Shown here: piece after piece, positions 9,228 to 18,233 of the stretch | Layout of the letters: each line of letters begins with the position of its first letter | How positions within the stretch are numbered: the stretch's first letter is position 1 | DNA from: an uncultured Calothrix sp. | GTDB lineage: Bacteria; Cyanobacteriota; Cyanobacteriia; Cyanobacteriales; Nostocaceae | DNA length: 64,000 nucleotides | Reading direction: 5' to 3' | Assembly (NCBI GenBank): GCA_937973965.1 | Contig: CALJJQ010000024.1 | Span: 24,982-88,981, forward strand | Program-made: the position numbers and the translations under genes | The notes under the pieces: model-generated | What the model was told of the DNA's origin: nothing | The model's input: the letters and a program-made list of their open reading frames with translations, nothing else | Databases searched by the model: none

Positions 9228-10457
9228 TTAAGCAATCTTTAATAAGGGTATAAAAATCTTGATTTGCGTACCCGAATTGGGAATACTATGAATAATTAAC
9301 TCACCTTCCAAGATTTTAATTCTTTCTTTCATTCCCCATAAACCGAATCCCATTGTAGGAGCATTGGGATTGAAACCTTGACCATCATCAGTAATTTCTA
9401 AACAAAGAGATTGGGATTCATGATTTATATAACCTCGTAAGTTGACATGTTGTGCATAGGCATGTTTTTGAATATTCGTTAATGCTTCCTGTACCAGACA
9501 ATATAATTGATGACTAGTTTGCAAAGATAATTTTGGTAAATCCATATTTAATTGTAACTGAAAAAATTGATTTTGTTGTACCGATTGGGCTAATTCTTGG
9601 ATGGCATTATTCAAGTTAAATTCTTCTGAACGCATCGTTTGTACTGCCCGACGTACTTCTTGTAAACATTGTATTGAAAGTTCTTTGGCATTATCTAAAA
9701 TTTGTAGCGCTTGTTGTGGATCGCGAGTGCGCAATCTTTGTCCTAGCTCTAACTGAATATCTAAATTGGTCAGTCTATGACCTAGGGAATCATGGATATC
9801 GCGAGCAATGCGATTCCGTTCTAATTGGGTCGCTAAATCCTCTACTTCTTTGGCTAAATATTCTGCTTTTTGACGATTTTTTTGCTCCGATATCAACACA
9901 TAACTAAATAATATGACAAATATACTACCTGCAATATAAACTAATAAATTATTCGCTATTATTACTGCAAATACCCGTTGAGGTGTGTAAATTGACTCCA
10001 GTTTTTCTATTTGCGATCGCCAGAACTTTATTAGCATTGGTAAACGGGATAAGTCATTGTAAATTTCTAGGGAATATAAGCAGAATCCGGTAATGATGGT
10101 CGTCCAAATAACATCTTTTTTGGGTAATAAAAAACAAGCTTTAGAGATGAGAACAAATATTAATATTTCTAATCCCCATCCAGTTAATTTAGTTAACACA
10201 ATTAAAGCTAGTTCTGTAAGTATATATAATCTTCTTTGCCAAAGGGAACTATGGGTAGGGAAAATCCAGCTTAATCCAGCACAAATTAATAAAGCTAAAA
10301 AGACAAACCAGTCTGGTAGCAATGATGGAGGGGAATTAATACCCCCATTGAAATATAATTGCAATGAAATAGCCATCAAAATGATAGCTATGATGATATT
10401 TTCTATATATTTAATGGTTTTGGGTATTTTAGAAGTTGTGATGATTTGATTATTCAT
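9228..10457 (-). CDS. DesK/NarX-type sensor histidine kinase
   Basis: This 409-residue kinase has about five to six membrane segments in residues 18-190, then a coiled linker and a HisKA_3 dimerisation domain with the phospho-acceptor His222 in RDIHDSLGHRL. The HATPase domain is intact: N-box QEALTNIQKHA, G1 box DDGQGF and G2 box GFGLWGMKERI. There is no large extracellular sensor, so it probably senses a membrane or intramembrane cue, as DesK and LiaS do. Its partner is the NarL-type regulator at 8401. The stimulus is unknown. Confidence 0.9.
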   Translation of the reverse strand: MNNQIITTSKIPKTIKYIENIIIAIILMAISLQLYFNGGINSPPSLLPDWFVFLALLICAGLSWIFPTHSSLWQRRLYILTELALIVLTKLTGWGLEILIFVLISKACFLLPKKDVIWTTIITGFCLYSLEIYNDLSRLPMLIKFWRSQIEKLESIYTPQRVFAVIIANNLLVYIAGSIFVILFSYVLISEQKNRQKAEYLAKEVEDLATQLERNRIARDIHDSLGHRLTNLDIQLELGQRLRTRDPQQALQILDNAKELSIQCLQEVRRAVQTMRSEEFNLNNAIQELAQSVQQNQFFQLQLNMDLPKLSLQTSHQLYCLVQEALTNIQKHAYAQHVNLRGYINHESQSLCLEITDDGQGFNPNAPTMGFGLWGMKERIKILEGELIIHSIPNSGTQIKIFIPLLKIA

Positions 10458-10934
10458 TGTGATTCAAAACATGTTTAACTAGGTTTACCCTTGCTTCACT
10501 ACTTTTGTCATTATTTACACATTGGTATAAACATCAAAACTGAATCTGCTGCTTCCTCTGATTTGGCTTGGAATACTCAACTTGAGCTAAGATACTTTAT
10601 CAATACTATATTTTGCTTCTTTCCCAGTATGACAAAAGTCATATTATTCCCATGACTATTATCTCTGGAATGGTATTCAATCTTGTTTTACTATCGATTA
10701 TAAATAGCAGTAATTTCAAAATCTATCTAGTGCGAATCAAGAAAAATTAGAAGATAGAGGATTATTAATTTTGCTTATCTTCTATTCTAATTTATAGATT
10801 GTATCATTATTAATTATAAACACTTGCTGTTAAATAATATAAATTTATATGAATATTTTGCAGTCCATGTAAATGAACTTCCAGGTGCAAAATAATTAGT
10901 GATTGATTAATTGAAAAATACCAGGAATTTAATC
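10458..10934. other. Divergent promoter region
   Basis: This AT-rich spacer lies between the minus-strand kinase and a plus-strand small membrane protein, so it should hold both promoters. No clear operator or repeat could be picked out by eye. Confidence 0.45.
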
Positions 10935-11309
10935 ATGAAAATACCCTACCAACAACTTTGCTTAACGATACTAATCAACATGATTTACTTAACTACAAGC
11001 ATTCAAGTTGTTTCCCAAACAGCTCCAGTTCCAGTTTCCAAGTCAGAACATTTAATCGTCAATAGATTTTCTCTAAAAACTTTGATGTTTGGGATGATTG
11101 TATTTAATTTATCTGCCATACTCGTAGTCTGTATTCATCAAACTCAATCTGATATAAATCACTCAAAAAATAGCCGAGTTATCCCTAAGATACAAAGTGA
11201 TAATCGAGCTTCTATTAATACCCATAAATTAACTCCATCAGCGAACCAATATCTAATTCTATCTCGATTATTTATGTATCGCGATCGCAAGTACAATATT
11301 TCCCGGTAA
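10935..11309 (+). CDS. Hypothetical small membrane protein
   Basis: This 124-residue protein is not recognised. It begins with a hydrophobic segment that could be a signal peptide (LCLTILINMIYLTTSIQVV) and has a second membrane segment at about residues 50-70 (FGMIVFNLSAILVV), followed by a polar basic tail. I chose the ATG at 10935 because AGGA lies eight bases upstream; a TTG at 10911 adds eight residues. It lies opposite the two-component pair and next to two decayed gene tails, so it may itself be a remnant. Confidence 0.5.
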   Translation: MKIPYQQLCLTILINMIYLTTSIQVVSQTAPVPVSKSEHLIVNRFSLKTLMFGMIVFNLSAILVVCIHQTQSDINHSKNSRVIPKIQSDNRASINTHKLTPSANQYLILSRLFMYRDRKYNISR

Positions 11310-11325
11310 GGAGGAAGACGTAACG

Positions 11326-11449
11326 TTACCAATCACCCCCAGTACCTCCACCAAAACTGCTTCCACCTCCTGAACTATCAGACCGCTAGAACTGTCATCA
11401 CTACTAGCATAATGAATAACTTGAGGGGGTAAGGGAGGAATAATTGCCA
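11326..11449 (-). pseudogene. Decayed glycine-rich C-terminal gene fragment
   Basis: On the minus strand the last codons before the TAA at 11326-11328 read DSSGGGSSFGGGTGGDW. This serine/glycine tail is typical of TPM-domain or DUF2207-type membrane proteins. A little upstream the protein-like reading (IIPPLPPQVIHYASSDDSS) is in another frame, so there is a frameshift near 11385. Nothing coding continues beyond 11449, where a plus-strand toxin fragment begins. Only this tail remains. The family is a guess from composition. Confidence 0.5.
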
Positions 11450-11450
11450 G

Positions 11451-11630
11451 CGTCTTGAAGAACTGATAGAAAAATATAAAGACCCACCGATGGATTTAGC
11501 TGATTCCTCTCTCGTGATCCTCGCAGAAGAATTAGGCCATGGTCAAATTTTATCGGTTGATTATCGAGACTTCAACGCCTATCGCTGGAAAAATACAGAA
11601 CCCCTCGATAACCTCTTTCAGGAATTTTGA
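11451..11630 (+). pseudogene. C-terminal remnant of a PIN-domain (VapC-like) toxin
   Basis: The plus-strand frame ending at the TGA at 11628 reads LEELIEKYKDPPMDLADSSL, then VILAEELGHGQILSVDYRDF and NAYRW. This is the C-terminal half of PIN-domain ribonuclease toxins, including the late acidic residues (MDLAD, VDYRDF). The N-terminal half with the first catalytic Asp is missing, and no antitoxin gene lies upstream. It is a truncated toxin-antitoxin relic abutting another gene fragment. Confidence 0.7.
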
Positions 11631-11822
11631 TGACGTAGTGCGATCGCTGCAATCTCTATTCCTAGCGCTACCAAGTAATAGTTTCCCATTTTCTGAATGC
11701 GATCGCCCCCATCTCCACAAAAAATGAGAATGCATAATTTATACATTCCCATTTCTCGCGATAAACTCAGTTTTTTACAGCCTGGACAATGAAAAATATT
11801 GGATTTTGCCCAGGCTATTTCC

Positions 11823-14800
11823 TTAACGGGCGACATTGGTAAGGGTACGACGTTTCGTCACCATTTGGTAAGCTTCGATACTATCGCCTTCTTGCCAATC
11901 AGTAAATTTATCTACGCCAACACCGCATTCATAGCCAGCGCTAACTTCCCGGACATCTTCACGCATCCGTTTGAGGGAATCCAATACACCTTCATAGATA
12001 ACTTTACCACCCCGTTGAACACGGATTTTGGCATTGCGCAATAATTTGCCGCTTTGGACGTAGCATCCAGCTACCGCACCCCGTCCAATCGAGAAGACGG
12101 CTCGGACTTCGGCAATACCTAAATGCTCTTCTACCAATTCGGGTTCGAGTAAACCTTCTAGCGCTCCTTGAATATCTTCCAGTAGCTTATAGATAATGTT
12201 ATACTCACGTACGTCCACACCAGCCTCATCGGCTGCTGCTCGCGCACCACTAGCGTAGGTCGTATTAAAGCCGATAATTACAGCACCACTGGCTGCGGCC
12301 AAATCGATATCGGTTTGGGTGATTTCCCCAGCAGCAGACAACAACATGCGGATTTGCACCTCGTTTTGGGGAATTTGCCGCAGTGCGCCAATAATCGCTT
12401 CCAAGGAACCCTGCACATCGGTCTTGAGAATCAAGTTTAATTCCTTGAGTTCCCCTTGTTCCGCTTGAGCCGAAATACTTGTCAATGTGACTCGACCTTG
12501 CATCAAGCGTGATTGACGTTGTTTTTCTGCCCGTTCGGCGGCGATCGCCCGTGCTTCTTTTTCCACTAGGAATACTTCAAACTCATCCCCAGCAGCTGGG
12601 ACATCGCTCAATCCTAACACCTCAACGGCAAAGGAGGGGGTGGCTTCCTCAACCCGTTTGCCTCGGTCATCCACCATTGCTCGAACTTTACCGAACACTG
12701 AACCTGCAACCAGGTTATCTCCCACCCGCAGGGTTCCATTCTGAATCAATAAGGTGGCAACTGCTCCCTTGGCTTTATCTAGGTGAGCCTCAATCACCGT
12801 ACCCTTAGCTGTCCGATTGGGATTAGCAGAAAGTTCTGCCACCTCTGCCACCAATAAAATCATTTCCAGCAAGGTATCGAGGTTTTCGCCCGTAATGGCA
12901 CTCACCGGAACCATAATGGTCTCTCCACCCCATTCTTCGGGTGTCAATCCATACTGGGTTAACTCCTGTTTCACCCGGTCTGGTTGGGCTGATTCTTTGT
13001 CAATTTTGTTAATCGCCACCACTATGGGTACTTCTGCGGCTTGAGCGTGGCTAATGGCCTCAATGGTTTGCGGACGCACACCATCGTCGGCTGCTACCAC
13101 TAACACGGCAATATCTGTCACCCTGGCTCCCCTAGCCCGCATTGCCGTAAATGCTTCGTGACCAGGCGTATCCAGGAAGACAATTTGCTGTTGCGTACCA
13201 TTGTGTTCAATATCAACGTGGTATGCACCAATGTGCTGAGTAATCCCACCAGCTTCCCCTGCGGCCACTTTTGTTTTCCGAATCGAGTCCAGCAGGGTGG
13301 TTTTCCCGTGGTCTACGTGACCCATAATCGTCACCACCGGAGGACGACGTTGGAGATTATCCAGGTCTGCCACGTCAATCATCTCCGTCACCTTCCGCGC
13401 TTCCGCTTCCGGTTCCTGGGTTAATATCTCAACCCCCAGTTCTTCGGCGACGATGTTAATCGTTTGTACATCCAGGCTTTGGGTGATGCTGACAACCATC
13501 CCCTTCATAAACAGAATCTTGACGATTTCCGTATCCGCAATCACCAAGGCATCTGCCAATTCTTGCACGGTCATGCTACCGGTGACAACGAGAATTTCTG
13601 GGCGTTCTCGCTTGACTTCCGGTTCCCGTTGTTTTGTTTGTTGTGGGCGTTGACCGGAAGATTTACGAGTTTTAGGGGCAATTGTCGCCGTCGTTGGGGC
13701 TGGTTTTGCTGATTTTGGTTTCGGTGGACGAACGATGGCATTGCTGACTAAAACTTCGATGGAGCTTTGTCCTTCATCTTCGTCAAGTAAATCCTCCTCA
13801 AATTCATCATCCAGAATCGGCTTATTACGTTTGCTCTTGATGGCAGCTTTACTGGATTTGAGGGCTTCTTTTTCTTCTTCCTCTTCCATCCAACGTTTAC
13901 TACCCTTAACTGGACGGGGAGGGGTGGGTCGTTTGAGTTCCAGAATATTATCTTTTGGCTCAATCACCCCAATATCAAGGGCATCCACCACCCGTGCGGG
14001 AGAACGGGGAGGGGTGGCGACTTTTTCCGGTGCTTCGCTGGGGCGAGTTGGTCGCGATCGCTGACCTTCTCCGGCTTTGACTGGGGGGGTAGGATGACTT
14101 TGCTTTAATTCCGGTTTGTTGGCCGGGGACGGCTTAGAACTGGCCACATTACCCTCGCCACCAGGGGCTTTTTGACCTTTACCCTTACCACCTGGGGATT
14201 GCTCGCGCCGTTCCGGAGAATTTCCTCCAGTCGGGCGATCGCGTTTGAGAATTGGTTTTTCCACCTTACTCACAGGGCTAGTAGGCGGGACACTGGGACT
14301 GGCAGTTTGTTCGGGAGTTGGACGGGAAGGGGGGGCTGCCAACTGGGGTTTAGGTGTTTTGTCTGGTTTGGGTCGGGGTGTGGGTTTTTCAGCCACAGTT
14401 TTCTCCGCAGGGGCTGTCGTTTTCTCTGGTGCTGGTTTTACCTTGTCGCTGTCGGTCAGCGATGTGGTGTCAGCTTGCTTGGGGGCAGTAGGTCGAATTG
14501 GAGCCGTAGGCTTCATGGGCGAGACTGGTGTAGCGAATGGTCGAGGTGGAGATGGGGGATGGGTCTGGGCAGATCCATCGTTCGTGTTGGTGGTAGCAGA
14601 ATTTTCCAACTTGGGTTGACGAATTTCTAAAAGCTGTTGTTTGTTAGAGGTTTCCGGTCGTTTGGGTAGACCATTTATATTTTTTGTATTTTGCTTGTGG
14701 GTGGTTGTGCTACGCTCTTTCCTTGGGGAAAGGGTTGCTTCAAGCTTGGCAGCTTGCAACCGGATATTTTCTGCCTCTGATTCTGTAATTGTACTACTAT

Positions 14801-14906
14801 GACTCTTAACTGCTATATTGAGCGTTTCGCAAATTGCTAATAGCTCCTTGTTTTCCAAATTCAATTCCTTCGATAAATCGTAAATTCTAATTTTGCCGTT
14901 GTTCAT
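11823..14906 (-). CDS. infB: Translation initiation factor IF-2
   Basis: This 1027-residue GTPase places initiator tRNA on the ribosome. Residues 1-50 form the first IF2_N helix domain. Residues 55-430 are a proline/lysine/serine-rich low-complexity linker. A second IF2_N domain lies at about 440-490. The G domain follows, with GHVDHGKT (G1), DTPGHEAF (G3) and NKID (G4), and then domains II-IV. The long linker explains the size and is usual in cyanobacteria. It is the last gene of the rimP-nusA-ylxR-infB cluster, after a 465-bp gap that may carry its own promoter. Confidence 0.97.
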   Translation of the reverse strand: MNNGKIRIYDLSKELNLENKELLAICETLNIAVKSHSSTITESEAENIRLQAAKLEATLSPRKERSTTTHKQNTKNINGLPKRPETSNKQQLLEIRQPKLENSATTNTNDGSAQTHPPSPPRPFATPVSPMKPTAPIRPTAPKQADTTSLTDSDKVKPAPEKTTAPAEKTVAEKPTPRPKPDKTPKPQLAAPPSRPTPEQTASPSVPPTSPVSKVEKPILKRDRPTGGNSPERREQSPGGKGKGQKAPGGEGNVASSKPSPANKPELKQSHPTPPVKAGEGQRSRPTRPSEAPEKVATPPRSPARVVDALDIGVIEPKDNILELKRPTPPRPVKGSKRWMEEEEEKEALKSSKAAIKSKRNKPILDDEFEEDLLDEDEGQSSIEVLVSNAIVRPPKPKSAKPAPTTATIAPKTRKSSGQRPQQTKQREPEVKRERPEILVVTGSMTVQELADALVIADTEIVKILFMKGMVVSITQSLDVQTINIVAEELGVEILTQEPEAEARKVTEMIDVADLDNLQRRPPVVTIMGHVDHGKTTLLDSIRKTKVAAGEAGGITQHIGAYHVDIEHNGTQQQIVFLDTPGHEAFTAMRARGARVTDIAVLVVAADDGVRPQTIEAISHAQAAEVPIVVAINKIDKESAQPDRVKQELTQYGLTPEEWGGETIMVPVSAITGENLDTLLEMILLVAEVAELSANPNRTAKGTVIEAHLDKAKGAVATLLIQNGTLRVGDNLVAGSVFGKVRAMVDDRGKRVEEATPSFAVEVLGLSDVPAAGDEFEVFLVEKEARAIAAERAEKQRQSRLMQGRVTLTSISAQAEQGELKELNLILKTDVQGSLEAIIGALRQIPQNEVQIRMLLSAAGEITQTDIDLAAASGAVIIGFNTTYASGARAAADEAGVDVREYNIIYKLLEDIQGALEGLLEPELVEEHLGIAEVRAVFSIGRGAVAGCYVQSGKLLRNAKIRVQRGGKVIYEGVLDSLKRMREDVREVSAGYECGVGVDKFTDWQEGDSIEAYQMVTKRRTLTNVAR

Positions 14907-15371
14907 CCACTCTTTCCCTATTTGATATTTTACAGTTTTAGTGGATGGTTGCTAGCAAGCGCTACATCTCCATCCTGACAATCACTGTGTTTGGTCGCCA
15001 CTAATAGTTTTATTAGAGCCGGATGCTAGGAAAGAGAGATGTTTGGGTTCATTGCTGGCATCTCCACCGTTGATAATGGTTAATCGTGACATGCACTGGC
15101 GCATGTGCGACTGGGTATGGTTTTGGTTTTGCTTGTTTGGTTGGTGAGTCTTCCACGACACAATCTATATATACTGAGGAGTGAGAGTTTTCCGCAGGGG
15201 CGGCTGAGAAAAAAATCCTAATCTCTCCCTTTTTATATTGTGACATTAACCTCGCGGTTAGATGACGAAGTTTTACCGATTACGGTTCTGAGTCTGTGAT
15301 GAAAGCGTGATATTTTCACCATTCTTCACATTACCTCCCATGATTTTAACTACCACGTAGTAAGTAATAAA
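14907..15371. other. Spacer between ylxR and infB
   Basis: The gap is long for the inside of an operon. A 65-codon minus-strand frame (15049-15246, MSQYKKGEIRIFFSAAPAEN...) could be a small gene. It has no recognisable domain and no strong ribosome-binding site, so it is not called as coding. The rest probably holds an infB leader or promoter. Confidence 0.4.
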
Positions 15372-15641
15372 CTATATCGAGGTTGGGGATTCTGCGTTGG
15401 CTAGTCGCTCAGACAATGTTTGATATATTGCCTCTGGCACTGGTGTACGCAGCGATCGCCCGATGCGATCTTTTTTCCGAGCGATTTGCAGGCAGTCTGC
15501 CTGTGGACAAAGATAGGCGGAACGCCCCATCCCCTCATCTAATTGTACCTGCCCGGAAGGAAAGACGCGGACAATCCGCCAAAACTCCTGTTTTAAGCCG
15601 ACTTTTCGACAACTAATACACCGACGGTAATTTGGTTTCAT
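15372..15641 (-). CDS. ylxR: YlxR/RnpM-family RNA-binding protein (DUF448)
   Basis: This 89-residue basic protein has the YlxR signature: RRCISCRK near the start, then GRSAYLCP with the second cysteine pair region, and RSLRTPVP near the end. In other bacteria the family binds RNA and modulates RNase P or transcription, and the gene lies between nusA and infB, as here. The gap to nusA is 46 bp, which indicates co-transcription. Length and position match the family exactly. Confidence 0.93.
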   Translation of the reverse strand: MKPNYRRCISCRKVGLKQEFWRIVRVFPSGQVQLDEGMGRSAYLCPQADCLQIARKKDRIGRSLRTPVPEAIYQTLSERLANAESPTSI

Positions 15642-15687
15642 CTAGCTATATGCAGATTGAATCAACATTGTATATGTTGGCATCTAC

Positions 15688-17181
15688 TTATTCATCCTCA
15701 TCCTCATCCTCATTTTCGTCTTCGTTTTCCTTATCCTCATCCAGATCATCGTCTGTTGCGGTATCTGGATCAAAATATTCCTGTTCGTCCTGGACTACAG
15801 TTAGTGAGTCCTGGGGTCTAGTATCGATGTGTTCTACTTCTAATTCCGACTTTTCCTGGGTGGTTGTTTCTACTTCTGATGATGGGCTGTCTTCTTTGTC
15901 ATCATCTGCTTCGGCGGCAATCTTAGCAGCCTCTTCCTCCTCGGCAGCAATTCTGGCGGCTTCTTCTTCCTCTGCTGCAATTCTAGCAGCTTCTTCGGCC
16001 GCAGCGGCCCTGGCAGCCGCGAATTTAGCGTCTTCTGCCTCCCGGTCGTATTTCGCTTTGTCTTTGATGTCGATTTTCCAGCCGGTCAGACGAGCTGCTA
16101 GACGCACGTTTTGTCCTTCTTTCCCAATAGCCAAACTTAATTGGTCTTCAGCCACTAGAACATGGGTTTGTCGGGTTTCCGGGTCCATTAACCGCACTTC
16201 GTCGATTCGCGCGGGACTGAGGGCATTGGCGATGTAGGTAGCTGGGTCGGGAGACCAACGAATCACATCGATTTTTTCTCCCCGTAACTCGTTGACTACT
16301 ACTTGAATCCGTGAACCCCTAGCTCCAATGCAAGCTCCAACGGGATCAACATCTCGATCAAGGGTATCTACGGCGATTTTAGTACGTGGCCCTACATGGC
16401 GGGATGGAGGGTTTGCCTCCCTCGCAACGGCAACAATCCGTACCACTTCGTCTTCGATTTCGGGAACTTCGTTAGCAAATAAATATACAACTAAACCCGC
16501 ATCTGCCCTAGATACTAATAATTGGGGACCCCGTTGTTGTCCGGCAGAAACTTTTTTTAAATAGACTTTAAAGGTAGCATTAGCACGATAATTGTCGTTG
16601 GGCAATTGTTCTCGTTTTGGTAATTCCGCTTCGACTTCTGGTTGGCCAAAACCACTGGTAACGGCTAAAATAACTGACTGCCGTTCAAATCGTAGCACCC
16701 GCGCTTGTAAAACTGTTCCTTCGAGGTCTTGAAACTCTTCTTGGACTAACTGCCGTTGTTGATCCCGCAGTTTTTGGGATAACACTTGTTTGGTTTGCAT
16801 CGCAGCCATCCGTCCAAACTCTTCTTTTTTGTCGGGAGTGACATCGAGGACAACTTCCTGACCTAATTCTGCCCCTTCTCCCCCCATTTGTTTCACTTGT
16901 TCCAGGGAAATTTCATGGTCAGAATCGACAACTTCGGCGACAATGGTTTTAGTGGCGACAACCCGGAATCCTTCTTCTTCGATATCCAACTGAACATCAA
17001 AGTTGTCAAAGTAGTCGTCATCGTAGGTGCGACGCTCAATATTTTGGGCGCGACGGTATTTTTCATAACCCTTTAATAGGGCTTCGCGAATGGCTGATTG
17101 CACAGCTAATCTGGGCAAATTGCGCTCACGACTAATACTTTCGATTAATTCCTTGAGTCCGGCTAATTCAATCATGGACAT
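15688..17181 (-). CDS. nusA: Transcription termination/antitermination factor NusA
   Basis: Residues 1-130 form the RNA-polymerase-binding N-terminal domain (GLKELIESISRERNLP). An S1 domain follows (LEGTVLQARVLRF), then two KH domains with GACIGARGSRI and LAIGKEGQNVRLAARL. The C-terminal 110 residues are a cyanobacterial-style low-complexity tail. It starts with three near-repeats of AARIAAEEEE and ends in a Glu/Asp run (ENEDEDEDE), replacing the AR repeats of enterobacterial NusA. The ATG at 17181 is chosen over an upstream TTG. NusA may regulate its own operon through the leader terminator at 18126. Confidence 0.96.
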   Translation of the reverse strand: MSMIELAGLKELIESISRERNLPRLAVQSAIREALLKGYEKYRRAQNIERRTYDDDYFDNFDVQLDIEEEGFRVVATKTIVAEVVDSDHEISLEQVKQMGGEGAELGQEVVLDVTPDKKEEFGRMAAMQTKQVLSQKLRDQQRQLVQEEFQDLEGTVLQARVLRFERQSVILAVTSGFGQPEVEAELPKREQLPNDNYRANATFKVYLKKVSAGQQRGPQLLVSRADAGLVVYLFANEVPEIEDEVVRIVAVAREANPPSRHVGPRTKIAVDTLDRDVDPVGACIGARGSRIQVVVNELRGEKIDVIRWSPDPATYIANALSPARIDEVRLMDPETRQTHVLVAEDQLSLAIGKEGQNVRLAARLTGWKIDIKDKAKYDREAEDAKFAAARAAAAEEAARIAAEEEEAARIAAEEEEAAKIAAEADDDKEDSPSSEVETTTQEKSELEVEHIDTRPQDSLTVVQDEQEYFDPDTATDDDLDEDKENEDENEDEDEDE

Positions 17182-17651
17182 ACACAATCTTTCTCCCTAA
17201 CTGGTTTTGTGAAAACTGAACTGACAAGCACGCATCACACGCATCACAAGTTAATATTTGACAAAGGATTTGCAGGTAAATTTCCGGATGGAAAATTCTG
17301 GTTTTCTCCATTTTGCAGAAAATTTGCCTACCTGACGGGTTAAACTGGGTATGAGCAATGCTGCTGCGCACCCATCCTTGTTCCCAATTGGCTGATCACT
17401 CCTGGCTGATTTTCAAGTTATGAATCATCCTGCTGAGGGAATTTGGGGAGGCAAAAATACCCTTAAAACTACCAACCACACGATACATTGAGAGCGATAC
17501 CGGAACTTCTCATCGGCGAACTATACGTTATGGAATAATGGAGGGGCTGAAATCCTACTCCCTACTCCCTTGATGTTCGAGATATTTGCTCCAAATGCTG
17601 GGATTAACTCCTAGGGAACGTAATCAGGTGAAAAAACTGGAAATGACCAAA
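17182..17651. other. Spacer between rimP and nusA
   Basis: No gene is seen. On the minus strand AGGGAGAAAG precedes the nusA start and is its likely ribosome-binding site. The length of the spacer suggests an internal promoter or a processing site for nusA. Confidence 0.4.
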
Positions 17652-18113
17652 TTACCGAGGTTCGTCTAGTAGCACACGGACTATTTGGGAACGAGGAATA
17701 GCCACAATACGACCTTTTTGGTTAATGTATACTGCTGTTTCGTCACGACGAACCAACTGTCCCATCCACTCCTGTTGTCCACTATGGGGTGGGGAAGTGG
17801 AAACAATCACAGGAAATCCCTTAAAAGAAATAAATTCGCGATCGCTAACTAATTGACGCGAAATGCCAGGACTCGATATTTCCAATACGTAGGCATCGGG
17901 AATAATATCGGCGACATCAAGCGCTGCCTCTAAGGCGTGGCTCATCCGCTCACAATCGTCTAAACCGGTGTCTTGCTGTTGATTACGAACGTCAACTCGC
18001 AATACAGGTGGTGATTGATTGGTATGAAAAACAACATTAACAAGTTCCAACCCCAGTTCTGTTGCCACTGGTGTTGCTATTTCAATAATTTGCGGTACAA
18101 ACGGATGAGTCAT
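17652..18113 (-). CDS. rimP: Ribosome maturation factor RimP
   Basis: This 153-residue protein is needed for 30S subunit maturation. The N-terminal alpha/beta domain (about 1-80) contains [10 protein letters not shown] and the [15 protein letters not shown] helix. [10 protein letters not shown] leads into the C-terminal SH3-like barrel ([10 protein letters not shown] end). It heads the nusA-infB cluster, the standard order. An intrinsic terminator and a 19-codon frame lie directly upstream. The ribosome-binding site is weak (GGAA), which may matter for control. Confidence 0.93.
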   Translation of the reverse strand: MTHPFVPQIIEIATPVATELGLELVNVVFHTNQSPPVLRVDVRNQQQDTGLDDCERMSHALEAALDVADIIPDAYVLEISSPGISRQLVSDREFISFKGFPVIVSTSPPHSGQQEWMGQLVRRDETAVYINQKGRIVAIPRSQIVRVLLDEPR

Positions 18114-18125
18114 GCGAAAATTCCA

Positions 18126-18152
18126 ACAAAAAAAGTGGGCTACGACCCACTT
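18126..18152 (-). terminator. Intrinsic terminator just upstream of rimP
   Basis: On the minus strand AAGTGGG and CCCACTT form a 7-bp GC-rich stem with a six-base loop, followed at once by seven T residues. The run ends 14 bases before the rimP ATG. It could end the upstream 471-codon gene (stop at 18234). Any rimP promoter lying upstream of it would make it an attenuator. Confidence 0.75.
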
Positions 18153-18199
18153 CCTGCGATAAGGATATCTTCCAAGAAGTATTGTTGCAAATCAGTCAT
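18140..18199 (-). CDS. Putative 19-residue leader peptide of the rimP-nusA operon
   Basis: An ATG at 18199 opens a 19-codon frame ([19 protein letters not shown]) whose TAG (18140-18142) falls in the loop of the terminator before rimP. GGGG lies seven bases before the ATG. The ATG itself sits in a perfect 8-bp hairpin (18187-18206). This layout is typical of translation-coupled attenuators, but no regulatory codon run is obvious. It could also be a chance frame. No homolog is recognised. Confidence 0.35.
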   Translation of the reverse strand: MTDLQQYFLEDILIAGSGS

Positions 18200-18206
18200 G
18201 ATTTGC
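18187..18206 (-). promoter_or_regulatory. Leader hairpin over the small reading frame start
   Basis: GCAAATCA and TGATTTGC pair perfectly around a four-base loop. The start codon of the 19-codon frame lies at the loop and 3' arm, so folding could hide it. Confidence 0.4.
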
Positions 18207-18233
18207 CCCAGATACCATCTTAGCGCATTTGTT

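Noticed and set aside
10093..10449. 118-codon plus-strand frame
   Set aside because: Lies wholly antisense to the well-supported histidine kinase gene.
13735..14630. Several long plus-strand frames opposite infB
   Set aside because: They mirror the low-complexity proline/lysine linker of IF-2 and have biased serine/glycine/tryptophan composition.
15049..15246. 65-codon minus-strand frame between ylxR and infB
   Set aside because: No known domain, weak start. Kept only as a possibility within the spacer entry.
15632..16237. 201-codon plus-strand serine-rich frame
   Set aside because: It is the complement of the acidic repeat tail of NusA; the poly-serine stretch is an artefact of that repeat.
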